64,000 bases of DNA from Sander lucioperca (GCF_008315115.2 NC_050173.1:19663792-19727791), one strand, 5' to 3'; positions 25,320-37,425 are shown, counted from the first letter of the stretch. Notes: generated from the letters alone by a model not told the origin. Program-made: numbers and translations.

Positions 25320-26849
25320 TCTCGCTGCAGTCTGCGGGAAGGAGGGCTTGATGTCAAGCCCCGCCCACATCCAAGTCAGCCATTTTTTTGGCTTACGTCA
25401 TTCCCCATACGCTCCAACGGACCAAGACAGCCTGGTAGAATTTTTTTACTATGAAGAAAATTATTTGGATAAATGCCATGTTTTTTATTTTGAATCTTTT
25501 AATTTTATTTGAAAATTGTATATCTATAAATGTAAATGATCTGAAAGAAAACCGAAAGGGCTAGTCACCAATTTAAAAATGACATGAAATTATATTTTAA
25601 AACTTTAAAAAAGGACTGACAAATAAGAAAGCCATCCGAACTCTGAACATTTACAATACCTTACAACCTCTTTAATGTAAATTTAATGCGCCCCTTTTTT
25701 GTGTATATATGTATGCATTTAATGTTTTCAATGTGTTTATGGATCTGTACTTGAATAATAAAGTTTTTTGAAGACAAAAAAAAAAAAAAAAAGATCTGAG
25801 CTGATATAGCCTCTTGATTCACATTAGATAGAAACTGATGATGTAGGCTAAACAAACGATATTTCATGCAACAGTGAAGTTTTCATGTAGTTACTACTGA
25901 TTTCTGATTTTGAAAGGATATCCAAATTTGAAAAATGGGTCATTTTAAACCTTGTTAATATTGATGATAATTTAGTCCTCAAAAGTAGAATGGTGTGTTG
26001 TTTCGTTATGGACTTTCATATTAACAGCAAGAATTCAGTCACAACCAAATGTACAAAGGGGCAATTTTGCTTTAACAATTAACAGGTGAACCAGAAGCAT
26101 ACAGATGAAACTCGAAAAATTAGAATATTGTGCAAAAGTTCATTTATTTCAGTAATTCAACTTAAAAGGTAAAACTAATTATATAGACTTATTACATGCA
26201 AAGCGAGATATTTCAAGCCTGTATTTGTTATAATTTTGATGACTATGGCTTACAGTTTATGAAAACCCTCAGCAAATTTGAATATTGTGAAAAGGTTCAA
26301 TATTTTAGGCTCAAAGTGTCCCACTCTAATCAGCTAATTAATCCAAAACACCTGCAAAGGGTTCCTGAGCCTTTAAATGGTCTCTCAGTCTGGTTCAGTA
26401 GAATTCACAATCATGCGAGATGCTCCTCGGATATTACCTGCACAGTAACACACCTAATCTAAGTATTTCAAAAGGTCGAACACACATACAGATGTTTAGA
26501 TACAGTAAAATCGCTACATGATTACCGTTATATCCTAGGGTTGAAGTTGCATTTTAACGGGGCAGTGCAAGTTGCGGCTGTGGTTTAGCTGAAGCTAACG
26601 CAGCCTGAGCTTTCACATTACAATATAAAAGGTGTTGACCGTTGACTTAGCTAGCACGCAAACAGTTCATTTACATGTCTACGATCAGTTTCTGTCATCT
26701 AATGTGAAACAAGAGGATATCAGGTTTACTACCGTCTTGGTCCGTTCGAGCGTATGGGGAGACGACGTAGGTAAAAAAAAATTAAAAAAAAAGACTGACT
26801 TGGACGTGGCTTGATGTCAAGCCCCGCCTTCCCGCAGACTGCAGCGAGA
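25320..26849. mobile_element. long-TIR element with a Tc1 arm inside
   Basis: TCTCGCTGCAGTCTGCGGGA at 25320 and its inverse ending at 26849 begin arms of about 115 bp (25320-25437 and 26736-26849) that share GGGCTTGATGTCAAGCC, CCAAGTCAG, and CCCCATACGCT. Between them are 1.3 kb without coding potential, including an AT-rich part, an A-run near 25776, and a partial Tc1/mariner-like end at 26102-26416. Superfamily undetermined; target duplication not resolved. Confidence 0.65.
26102..26416 (+). mobile_element. Tc1/mariner-type element, single terminal arm
   Basis: After TA (26100-26101) comes CAGATGAAACTCGAAAAATT, then two related strings (ATTAGAATATTGTGCAAAAG and TTTGAATATTGTGAAAAGG) about 155 bp apart, then AATTCACAATCATG where a transposase start would lie. 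It stops there. This matches the left arm of a fish Tc1-like family as I remember it; no transposase or right arm follows. Confidence 0.65.
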
Positions 26850-27427
26850 TGCTCCTCGATAAATTGGCAAGGTATATTATCAATACCAGTGAATTTCCCT
26901 TGTGTGGAAAAATTGGATTGGATTTTCTGCCTTTTCTATGTCCATTAAAGGGAGTTCGATCTGTGTGACAGATGATTTGATTAATTAATGTCATTTTGTA
27001 TTTATCCATTATTTGTTTAAAACATCAAACAAATAGTGAAAAATACCCATGAAATCACAGAAGCCAAGTTGCTTTTTTCATAGGTGAAAGCACCAAGTCC
27101 TTACATTAAGCTAAACCAGTGTATGTGTGCTATCTGTGGTTGATTACAGACTGAAACAATCAGTTATCAAAATTGTTGCAGACTAATCGATAAACCAGCA
27201 CCATCTGATTCAATGATAAATTTCTTATTTTTTTAATGTTAAAAAAACCACACACAGACATGCTCTATTATCCAGGAAGTCACCTGGTATCAGCAGCACT
27301 TTCAAGACTTTTATCAGCTTCAATAGAGATAAATCTTGGTGGCAGTGCTCCTCTAGTTTGAGCCTGTGTTGCTTTCAAAGCGTTATTCACTCTGGCTTCC
27401 TTTTGTATTGTACTAATTCTCCATCCT
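26850..27427. other. intron 2 sequence without recognised content
   Basis: AT-rich; nothing recognised. Confidence 0.45.
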
Positions 27428-28265
27428 TTGTCCCGAGCTCTATCTCCTGATTTTTTTCTCGGTGGTACTTGTTTTCCCCTTTACTTCATCTCTTCCTCAA
27501 AGGTGGCTTCTTTGACCTTCTCTGTTCCCCTGCCCCTCCCTCCTCCTGTTCCTCCTCTCCTCCCCGAACATCTGTGTGTGACAGGTGAGAGAACGGTGAC
27601 AGTCCCCCGACACTCCACCCCTACCCTCCCCTTTCTCCTTCCATTTTCCCCCTCCTTTTTGCCTTTGCTGATGCTGCTGTTCGCTATTACTCGCTCTCTT
27701 ACCATCCATTCCCCCACCGCCAGCCTCCTCTTTCTCCACAACCTCTTCTCTCTTCTCCCCCTTCTTCCTCCGGCTTTCACCTTTCACTGCACCTCTGTGC
27801 TTTTTTTTATATATATATATATATATATCACTCTTCACCCCACTCCTAACCTCTGTCAAGCTGCCCCATCCTCCCCTCTCACCTTTTCTTCTTTTTCCAG
27901 CCCTCTCCCTTCCTCTCCAATCTATAACAGCATTTGCCCATCTCACGTCTCTGGCCCCTTCTTTTTTTTTTTTGCTCCCTCCCATCCTTTTTTCGTGTCT
28001 TTTGTTCCTCCTCCAACCTCTGACATCGAGCTCTTTAGCACACAACTCTCTTCTCTCATTGCTTTTTTTAGTCCGTCTGTCCCAAATGCTTGCCATCATT
28101 TTCACGATCTTTTGAACCTTTACATCTCTCTGGACATTTCAATCTATCTTTCTCTCTCTCATTCCCATCTGTTGCTTCTGGTAACCTTGTAACCATAACA
28201 TGCCTTCTACTCCATGCCTTTCCAACCCCTTTTCCCCAACCACTACCCTGCCCTTTCATTCACCC
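27428..28265 (+). repeat. long pyrimidine-rich block
   Basis: About 840 bases in which C and T dominate on the + strand, interrupted by (TA)n at 27811-27829. It supports a 254-codon + frame and a 202-codon minus frame; both are low-complexity (Ser/Leu/Pro/Phe or Arg/Lys/Glu/Gly) with no domain, as expected of biased DNA. Confidence 0.7.
27581..27590 (+). promoter_or_regulatory. candidate recursive splice site in intron 2
   Basis: A pyrimidine tract (about 27520-27570) leads to GTGTGTGACAG|GTGAGAG, that is an acceptor AG at 27583-27584 immediately followed by a near-consensus donor GTGAGA. This is the YnCAG|GTRAGT form of recursive (ratchet) sites in long introns. Function is inferred only. 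Confidence 0.35.
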
Positions 28266-30476
28266 CTTTAAGCCATGGTCAGACTGACAGGGGCACTTTT
28301 TCAAAAACACAGTCTCCTCATTCATTTCATTGAGACTTCGAAGTTGGGCTCTGTCAAATGAAAGCCTGAGTTGTCCATCAAAAAAGTTGAACCTGGCTCA
28401 ACTTTTGACGCAACACAATGCAACATTATCCAGCATTGCACTGCTCTGGCCAATCAAATAGGGTGTGTTTCCTATGTGATTGTGGGTGATTGTGAAGCAG
28501 GGGGTTGGATGAAGAGCAGCATGCCAGGTCAGCCGGCCCTGGATGAATCAATTTTCAAGAAACACAAGACAATTTCATATCTGGTATTTGACATCAAAAT
28601 GGGTATGCTAGTAGAGTGTTAGAGGATATATATACAGAAATAGAGCCACAGATCTTGGCTTTACTTTCAAATAAATTGAAACTGAAATATTTCAGCACCA
28701 CTATTATTGAGGAATGTGCAGTAATGGCCCCCTACATTACACATACAGTATATTCACTCACTTTTTTCTATTGTCCTGAACTCTACCCAGAGCTTTCCTA
28801 ATCGTTGCTTTCTGTATCATGTCATTTAAACCCACCTGCAGTCTAATTCTCCATTGGTATCATCCCCATTCCAGTGTTGAACGGCTTCAGTTTATCTCTT
28901 TCTCCCAAGTTTCTCATCCTTTTCCCTCCACTCTGTCGTCCTCCCCTGTTCACTTTTGGCCTCATCTATCACCTTCTTTACCATAACTACATTGCTCCCT
29001 TTCTCTCCTTTTTTCATCCCATCCACATTCTATCTCATCTCTGGCCTCCCCAGTACCAGAGCCATAACATCCCTCTTCTCCTCACATCATCCATCTCTCT
29101 TGCTCGCCCTCTCTCCATTTTTCTGCCACTACCCTTCGCCTGTCACCTCCTCAACACATACCTTCTCTTTATACTTTCCGACACCCCATCCTCCAATCTT
29201 GTTCATAACGTCACACTGCCTTGGTCATTGTCCACTCAGCTTGCTTTCTTAATCTTTATTTTCTGTTTACTGTCTGTTTACTTATCACTATCACTCGCCA
29301 CCGCCAAACCCAATGCCTTACCCTCCATCCCCTCCTCCCTCTCCCACTTTTGATAGTGTTTTATCCCCCCCAAGGGAATGGCTTAGCTGCAACGGGTTTT
29401 TGAGGTATTGACGTTTTCGCTGATACGGGCCTGGTTATCTGTCAAGGCCGAGCTGGAGTGTAATGGTTCTGTAATTGGATAAGATATAGGATTTTTGCCA
29501 GGGGGGGATACATCGCAAACTGCCTAACCCTCTATTTTATCATATGACTATCATCTTTCATGCCTCCTCCACTGCGCTTGGTGCTCCTCTCCCACTCTCT
29601 TGTACTTTTTTTGGTCTTACTATCTCCCTTTATCTCACTTTGTGCCCATGGTTCTGTTCTCTCTCTCCCTGTCATTTTTAAATCATTCTCTCAAGTCATT
29701 CTCCTTTACTTGTGCTTTCAGCCAGTCACTTTGTTATCTGTGTTTGTGTCCTTTAAAAAAAATCCATCACAGAGAATCAAAGAAGACGGCCGTGACATGG
29801 CCAGTTCGCAGTCCGTCCACCTCCCACTCTTCCCGATAATCATTTCACAGTCACATTCTATCACAGGCTTGGCTGTTTGTTTGTTTGCCCTAGTCTCTAC
29901 ATCTGGTTTATGCACATGCATGCATTTTTTCTTGTATTTCTCACACTGGTTTGGCTGCTCTCACAGCCCACATACCATATTGGCATCACGCCTTTTCTTT
30001 TACTTTCGAATGGAAGATGGAATCAGGTCAGTGGGATCCTGCCCAGTATTTTGTCTTTCTTTTCTGTCGAGCAGTTGCCTTGCTCTTTTGTTTCTGCAAC
30101 ATTTAACCTAAGGCTCATTTAACCTGCGAGGTTCAGGGGAGTTCGGCCTCTGCCTCAGGTACACTCCTGGAGGTGTGAAGAAGGGCAACTTTTGGAGGAC
30201 ACATGAATCTGGCAATGAAGGCAGAGCCCTGAGGTCTGAGGGTGGCACAAGGACGCAGACTGCCACTGAGAGGATTATGATACAAACACAGCCATCTATT
30301 CCAACAGTCGACACTGCAGCCATGGGCAAATAGCATTGAAAGGCTCTCCTTTCATTTTTTTCAGAAAATAGTCATTTTCTTCAAAGCAAAAGTTTACCTT
30401 TGTAGAATAATTTCCAACTTCAGTGCACCTACCCTGTATAGGAGATCTTAAACATTCAACTTTAGAGCTGTGTTTT

Positions 30477-30527
<51 letters not shown>

Positions 30528-31190
30528 ATATATTTGACAATATTCTAAACTATATGCAAAAAAGTTGTTGTGGAAGTCACTTTTTCACTTATTTACATAT
30601 CTAAGCAATGTTTCATTCCTGTTTTACTCAGTGTAAGTACTTTGTGATAATTATATATCATCAGTAACACAGTTGTAATATTGTGCTCATTAATTGTAAA
30701 TGTGGCTTTCATTCTTGGCCAGTTGCATCTCTGAGCTGTAGCTAAACATATCTGTAGTTATGTGGGTGACAGTGGACTTACAGCATTTTTAAAAAAATCT
30801 CATTTTACAGTATGTCTTGCATACCAATATTAAAAACGCAGTTTAACAGTGCCTGTCTTGGAGCAAATGTCTGGGCTGCTCTCTGCTGGACACTGACCAT
30901 TAATAATAGGAAGGACTACAACCATGTAACTCCACATTCTCTTTGTAAAACATCATTATGGTGGGACCATGCTGCTTTTCTGTCTGTCTTGAACCCAAGA
31001 GCTGGTCTGCCCTGAACAGCAGCAACTCAGCCTGCATGAAAAAACACATTTCCTGCTATTGGTTACTTTTAATTAGACCAAGGCCCAGACATTTTACTCC
31101 ACAGACAGAAATATACTGTTAAAGGCATAAAAGATATTTGAGGACAACCTTTGACTTTCCACTCATTATAAAATGTCACTACCTCTGCAG
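28266..31190. other. distal intron 2, with pyrimidine-rich block and TA array
   Basis: C/T-rich DNA at 28880-29345 (159-codon low-complexity frame), (TA)n at 30479-30532, and otherwise nothing recognised. The acceptor of exon 3 closes it. Confidence 0.5.
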
Positions 31191-31384
31191 GTGCTGGTGG
31201 ATGGTCACCTCTGGACAGTGACCATTACCAGTGGCTACAGGTGGATCTGGGTTCCAGAAAGCAGGTGAGCGCCATAGCAACGCAGGGCCGCTACAGCAGC
31301 TCCGATTGGACAACGCGGTATCGTCTCCTCTACAGCGACACAGGAAGGAACTGGAAACCATATCACCAAGACGGCAACATTTGG
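31191..31384 (+). CDS. cntnap2: cntnap2 exon 3 (core of F5/8 type C domain)
   Basis: After CTACCTCTGCAG the sequence completes the Gly codon left open by exon 2 and reads AGGWSPLDSDHYQWLQVDLG, then SRKQVSAIATQGRYSSSDW, TTRYRLLYSDTGRNWKPYH and QDGNIW. These are hallmark discoidin-domain strings: the aromatic YQWLQVDLG strand, IATQGRY and the YSDTGRNWK segment. The 194-nt length, phase 1 start and phase 0 end match the human exon 3 as remembered. The donor TGG|GTGAGT is strong. The opposite strand is also open for 145 codons across this exon and beyond, but that reading has no family resemblance and is a shadow. Differences from human (such as TTRYRLL for VTQYRML) are conservative. Confidence 0.95.
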
Positions 31385-31563
31385 GTGAGTGAATAAGAAG
31401 TGTGTGTGTACTACAAACAGTAACAGCATCAGAGACGAAGCTCTATAGTTGGCTTTTTTTATATTGTTGGGTGATAATTGTAGATAACCATATCCTAAGT
31501 TATTAGCATAACATAGCATTGTTCTGGAAAAATATCTGGTTCTGTAACTACACATGTATGTTT
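31385..31563. other. start of intron 3
   Basis: Short unique stretch between the exon 3 donor and the L1-like insertion; ends in the left target duplication. Confidence 0.6.
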
Positions 31564-33601
31564 TTTTTTTGTTTTTTTCATTCAGATTTAATTGATTTTT
31601 GGTATAAACAATAAAGAACAAAGAACACAGCACAGCGTCAGTGGGGTACATGTTCTTAGTAATAATAGTCAAATGTCTCTGACATCAAAGTTTCCGGTGG
31701 TGACTCTTCATTATGATTGGTATTCTGTCAATTTTTCGCATTTCTTCTAGTATTTTGCTTGCTGGAGTCTCAATATATACGTGAGTCTTTCCATGTTGAG
31801 TATCTCCTCGACTACGTCCAGCCAGTTCCTCAGAGTGGGAGGGTCCTCTCTACACCAATTTCTGTGATTGCCTTCTTGGCCGCAGCCAGCAGAATTTTTT
31901 ATTTTTATTTATGTTGTACATTTTCCCCTGTCAGGATACACAGATATAATATCTCACATGTCTTTGGTAGTTCATATGCCAGTATTGTTTTCAATTCTAC
32001 CCACACATCATTCCAATAATTTCTGATTTTAGTACATTCCCAAAAAACATGGGTGTGACCTACGTTCTGCTCCCCACACCGTCTCCAGCATGTTTGTTGT
32101 GTAGCTGAAAATGTGCTCTTTGTTTTGGGAGTAATAAAGAACCTGATCATATTTTTCCAGCAAAATTCTTTCCACATCCTGGAGCTGGTGGTGGTTCGCT
32201 GTACATCACATATGTTAAACCAGTCCTCCACAGTTAATGGTATTTTACTTTCTTTTACCCATCTGTCTCTTATATACAGTTCTTCTCTATAACCTGGTAC
32301 AGTGCTGAAACCACCTTTCCAGTATTGTTTCTATATGCATTACATAGTGTTATAGTTACTTTGTTCAGCTCCTGGTTTTATTTCTTTCTCAAAGAAGTCT
32401 CTAATTTGGTAATACCTAAACTGGTTGTAATCCTCCAGCCCATATTCCCTCTTCAGATTTTGAAAGCTTTTAATTTTCCCCTGATCAATTATTGTACATA
32501 TTGCTGTAATTCCCTTGTTTATCCATTGTTCATAAATACTATCCATTGCCCTTGGTAATTTAGAATCACAAGTCGGCCAGCTCAAAATTTTGATTTCCCT
32601 CTCTAAATTGTATTTCCTAATCACTGTAAACCAGATTTCCAGAGTGAATCGAGTAATTGGATCAAGCATATTCTTATATTTTTTAAACACGTCCCTGTTT
32701 GCAATCATACTTTGGATATGGTAACCCTCTCTTTTTAATTCAATATCTTTCCACCTTGCAGTAGACTCAGGATCACACCAATATACCAAAGGTCGAACTG
32801 TGCGGCATAGTAATATTCTAAGAGGTTTGGTAAGGCTAACCCGCCCCTGTCCCTAGGAATCTGAAGAGTTGCGTACTTTATCATTGGCCTTTTTCCCCCC
32901 CAAATGAAACGTGAGATTTTTTTGTTCCATTCTTTGAATTGTAATATGGGAATTTCTATTGGTAATGATTGAAACAAATATAAAATTCTCGGTAACACAT
33001 TCATCTTTATGATTTCTATTCTAGAGCTGAAATCCAATGTTAGCGCCGACTATCTTTCCATATCTTTTTGAATGTCTTGATTTAGAGTCCCTTAATTAAT
33101 TTTGTACAGTTTTGTTAGGTTTCTACTAATAATTACACCTAGGTATTTTATTTTTTTTGCTTCCCATTTGAATTTATATGCTTACTGAATGGCTTGGGGT
33201 GGGGTATAGTTTATGGGTAGTACCTGTGTTTTTGTCACATTGAGTTTATAACCTGACAAGTAATACAATGAATCCAGTCTTTCCATAAGTCTTGGAAGAC
33301 AAACATCCAGTTGTTTTAGACTGATCATAGCATCATCTGCAAAAAGCCTGATTTTTTGTTCTGTGCCCTTCACCTCTATCCCCGCTATACCTTCATCTTC
33401 TCTTATTGCTTGGGCCAAAGGCTCGATGAAAATCGCAAAAAGAGTTGGTGATAAGCAACAGCCCTGTTTGGTAGATATTTCCAGTTTGAACCAGTTAGTG
33501 AGACTGCCATTTATTTTAATTCTAGCCTTCGGGTCTTGATATAGTGTTTTAATAATGTTTACTGAGTCTGTATTAAAACCAAATTTTTCTCCGGAAGTCC
33601 C
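31564..33601 (-). mobile_element. 5'-truncated L1-like LINE with 15-bp target duplication
   Basis: On the minus strand, in order: RT piece from about 33590 (GEKFGFNTDSVNIIKTLYQD, STKQGCCLSPTLFAIFIEPL, the catalytic FADD in IRLFADDAMI), then pieces at 33037-32735 (NVLPRILYLFQSLPIEIP), 32789-32340 and 32231-31905 (GEQNVGHTHVFWECTKIRNY), which are the C-terminal zinc-knuckle-like part of L1/Tx1-type ORF2. It ends in an oligo-A tail (T-run on the + strand at about 31562-31577). ACACATGTATGTTTT flanks both sides (about 31551 and 33602-33616). The right copy contains TTTT/AAAA, a typical L1 endonuclease site. Frameshifts and stops make it dead. Confidence 0.88.
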
Positions 33602-33616
33602 ACACATGTATGTTTT

Positions 33617-34330
33617 AAAAGGATAGGTAAGAAGGCAAATATTTGTATTATGATAGAAGAGGAAATGAAATGACACTGGGTAAAAAAATAAATACAATGT
33701 TTTTTTTTGTCATTATCAATAAAATGTGAAGCTCCCTTTTCACCCTCACGTAACTCACGTAAAAGAGCAGAAAACCATGTGTGGGAGTGCAACAGCGTGT
33801 TTCACATACATATTCATCAATTAATTAGCTCAGTTCTTACCAAATGTAATATGTCAACCACAGACCTTATTCAAACAATGAGGAGTTCTAGATGAAAAAT
33901 ACAGAATAACAGCATGTGGGAATGAGCATTAGCACTTTATCCCTTGACATTGTATTGATGTGATCTCTCTGTGGCTTTATCGTTTATCATACGTCTCTTA
34001 TTCCAAACTAACAGACCTACGTCACTGCACTGTTAGCAAGCACTTAAGTGGGCCATCTGACAATCTGTAATCATTAGCTAATGGCCCACACTATTCACTG
34101 TTGCTGTATGGTGAAAGGTGACAGGTGATAACAGACAGGCTTTCAGTAAGAGGACAGGAGAAGTATAGAATAGCCCTGTCATGAATAATGTTGATACAGC
34201 AAGCTAGTCAGCATAAATCTAAAACATGGAAGTAAAGTGGGGAGGCTGATTGCTTGTTTATCTGCACCGGTCGAGACAGGATATGTATTTTTAGTTTCTC
34301 CAGTCCATCTGATGCTCATCTGCTAGAAGA
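33617..34330. other. intron 3 sequence without recognised content
   Basis: Nothing recognised. Confidence 0.45.
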
Positions 34331-34499
34331 GCAAACCCAACCGTTCCTAAACCCAACCGTTGCTTTCTTCTTTTACTAAACCCAACCGTCCCGTTCTTTT
34401 CCTAAACCCAATCGTGCCGTTGTTGTTCCGCGTCCCGTTATTGTTTTCCTAAACCCAACCGTCCCGTTCTTCTTTTCCTAAACCCGACCTGTCCCGCTG
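34331..34499 (+). repeat. minisatellite with CCTAAACCCAACCGTCCCGT units
   Basis: About five irregular copies of a 30-40 bp unit built on CCTAAACCCAACCG and CCCGTTCTTCTTTT, with variants AATCGTGCCG and CCGACCTG. Confidence 0.85.
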
Positions 34500-34882
34500 T
34501 ATACAGCTATGCAATTGTTGGTATTATAAAAACGTGCTGACCATCACGAAAAAAACGAGATAAACATGTTTGTGTACACGAATAAATTGATTCAATTACG
34601 TGACCATTTCACGAACTGCCGAGAGGCTGTCTACACACACCGTCAGGAAAAGTTTAAATATAAAAAAATTACAAAAACTTAAACCTTTATGTTAGCAACC
34701 ATGTGCTCATAAATTACAACACAAGCTAAGTTTCTGATAGAAAAATGTTTTGTTTCACTCTGTTTATATCCATATGAATGTATTCATCTTAATAGTAAAG
34801 AGCAAATTTCCAAGTTCATAGACTGATTTATTGACCTTTTTGTGAGGTTTAAAGAAAATTTACAATACTTAAATTGACTACT
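34500..34882. other. intron 3 sequence without recognised content
   Basis: AT-rich; nothing recognised. Confidence 0.45.
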
Positions 34883-35928
34883 CTGCCCTACAAAGGCAAA
34901 AGACCTTAACTCACCAGAGTGTGAAACTGAGAAAAATTACTTTAAAGTTATCTTAATGTCCTGACAATTGAGCTATAGGTATAACATTGTAATTTTCACA
35001 TGTTGTAGTGTATACCTGTATTAATCTATCGACAAAAAAATGTTGAACTCAAATTTGACCTTTGACCCTTTTTAGGAAGTTACTGTATTCTGCCTTAGCA
35101 TTGCCCACAAAATGGTCATACCAAGGCAAAAGACCTTAACTTCTATTTTATAGCACAATGTTATGATAATGATCACTTTTACTTAAAATGTAAGCAATAT
35201 TAATCATATTGGACTCACTATGATAAAAATGGCTTCAAATTTATCAACATCATATGAAAATGATATATCAATACATTTTTTCTGTATTTCATACTCATAC
35301 TAGTACCACACAGGCAGTCGCATGATTGATTCACACACTCTCTCTGACAGACGTCAGAATTAAGCATAAGAGTGTTTTGATGTTTTAATGCATATAAAGC
35401 ATGGTCTTCTGTTTGGATATGAGGCACTAATTTAGACTCATTGCAAGAATGAAGACGTGAACATAAAGATGCCGTCATTCACGTGCATATTAAATAGCCA
35501 CGTTGGTTTGTTTTGGTCTTATAATACATCCATAGATGCTCTTCAGAGAGGATGGTTAGTTTAGCCAGCAGTTAAGTTCACAATAATTTGTCCAAATTTC
35601 AAGATTTGTGGCAAACTAAGATAAACAGTTAGACTACAAACCGACAGCTTTTGCTTTAGCTTGTTTGTCAAAATTCACTATTTAGAGTAGAGTAGAGCTG
35701 TGTTTGTGTAAACAGCGCGGTGGACGAGAGTGGACTGCGCCCAGACAGAGATTGAAATATATCGCTTCCTACATGTGTATGCCTGTAGACAGGTGAGTGG
35801 GTATTAATACGTATATACATACTTACAGTAATGAGCGTAGCGGTATCTTTCCCAGTCAGGTACATTTGCTGCATGTCAGCGTCGTCTTCTGCTGTGTGTT
35901 GATTGATACAAATTGATACAAACTTTTG

Positions 35929-35982
<54 letters not shown>

Positions 35983-36262
35983 CACGGGCATCGCATTTAC
36001 AGAGTACCTTAACTCAATTTGAGCATTCTGAAGCGCCATGAAACAAAGACAAAGAACCGTAACTGATGTTACGTTATTCTGCCTTGGCTTCTCTACGGCT
36101 TTTGAAGTTACAGCAAAGACAACACACAATTTTCTCCCCAAAACAATAAAATTGACTCAAGATATTTGTCCACATGATAAAGCAGATCTTTAATGTTCCA
36201 AAAATGACAATAACTCATTTTCGACCAAAATTGAGTTACGGTCTTTTCGCTTTGCACGGCAG
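34883..36262. mobile_element. DNA transposon-like element with 30-bp TIRs and subterminal repeats
   Basis: CTGCCCTACAAAGGCAAAAG at 34883 continues to 34912 and is matched inverted at 36233-36262 (GAGTTACGGTCTTTTCGCTT and on to GGCAG), about 24 of 30 positions. The inner string AAGGCAAAAGACCTTAAC is repeated directly at 34893-34910 and 35123-35140. TTACTGTATTCTGCCTTAGC near 35085 and TTACGTTATTCTGCCTTGGC near 36069 are another direct pair. Interior is not coding; it includes a (TG)n array at 35932-35980. TACT flanks the two ends, but the exact border and superfamily are unresolved. Confidence 0.65.
35932..35980 (+). repeat. (TG)n microsatellite
   Basis: About 24 TG units. Confidence 0.95.
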
Positions 36263-37354
36263 TACTGTTTTCTACAGGTCTGCAAGTAACCATTATTGTG
36301 ACCTGTACCCTTTGGGTCTTGTGTATGGGGGTTGGAAAACAGCAATTAATGTCAGAGGATATCTACAATGTCATAGTTAAGAAACTAAAGGGAGAGTTTG
36401 ATGTTTCCCGAGCGTACAAGAACGCAACAAAATGCTCTAGTGAGACTGTGGAAGAAAGGGGATCTTTCTCAGCAGCCACACTGACACAACATAATGGCTT
36501 AATCACGACATTAACATGCTATAGCCTAATATTTTAACATACAAGTAAGCATTTTATTGGCGCAGCTTGTTGATTGTTGAGGGTACACAAGATTATCAAA
36601 GTGTTAACTGACAGGCATAATTCCAGGCAGAGTATCTTTGAATTGACACCTCACTTACATGGAAAGAAAACTCTGGTCAACTAATGTGTGGGCAGTGGGC
36701 ATGTCCTCTAAAAGGTATAGAGCCTCAATGAAGATTCATGTACACCATCACACTTTCAGTATGAGAAGATTTAAAGAATCTTGTTCTCCAGCCACAGAAT
36801 TAAAAGCTCTAGTTTGTGTGTGTTTTCATAGATGCGCACAGTGTGTTTCCTTATGTGTGCATTTTTGTTTGTTGCTATGATATTAAGCTCTACATTCAGC
36901 CCCGAATAGCGTCATCATTATTCTTTCTTTTAGTACTGTAAGCCTGGATGCAGTGACAAATATGGATCACTTACAGTTGAAAGTAAATTAAGCTGTTGTT
37001 TTTGTGTGCTGCATTAACCCTGATGTATTGCCTCTAATATTTCTGCAAAAACTCCAAAACACATTCATCTTGAATGTATTTGTAACTATTGCCAACTTTT
37101 TTTTCTGTTTTGCCTCAATGTAGGACATATATATTGCTTTTTTTAATTTATCGCCAGTGTAAAAAAATATTGCTTAATATTGCTTATGTAAACAAATACA
37201 GAGCCAATAATTTTAAGCTGGGCATATACCATCAATAACCCCCACTGCAGTAACAAACAAAACTGGAGCCATTTGTTTCTCTCTGTCTTTTGTCTTATTT
37301 CAAAGAGGCTTTGGGATTGCAGCAATCTACATTAGTGCACACACACATGCATGC
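36263..37354. other. intron 3 sequence without recognised content
   Basis: Frames of 68-79 codons at 36174-36537 lack motifs. Confidence 0.45.

Positions 37355-37420
<66 letters not shown>
37355..37420 (+). repeat. (TG)n microsatellite
   Basis: About 32 TG units. Confidence 0.95.

Positions 37421-37425
<5 letters not shown>

Noticed and set aside
27428..28192. 254-codon + frame, longest after the transposase
   Set aside because: Wholly C/T-biased DNA gives Ser/Leu/Pro/Phe text; the opposite strand is equally open. No domain or homology.
28874..29353. 159-codon + frame
   Set aside because: Low-complexity pyrimidine-rich DNA, no motif.
31235..31672. 145-codon minus frame over exon 3
   Set aside because: Shadow of the real exon on the other strand, running on through intron and L1 tail.
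34883..36262. CRISPR-like spaced repeats (AAGGCAAAAGACCTTAAC)
   Set aside because: Only two direct copies 230 bp apart plus inverted ends; this is a transposon terminus in a vertebrate intron.
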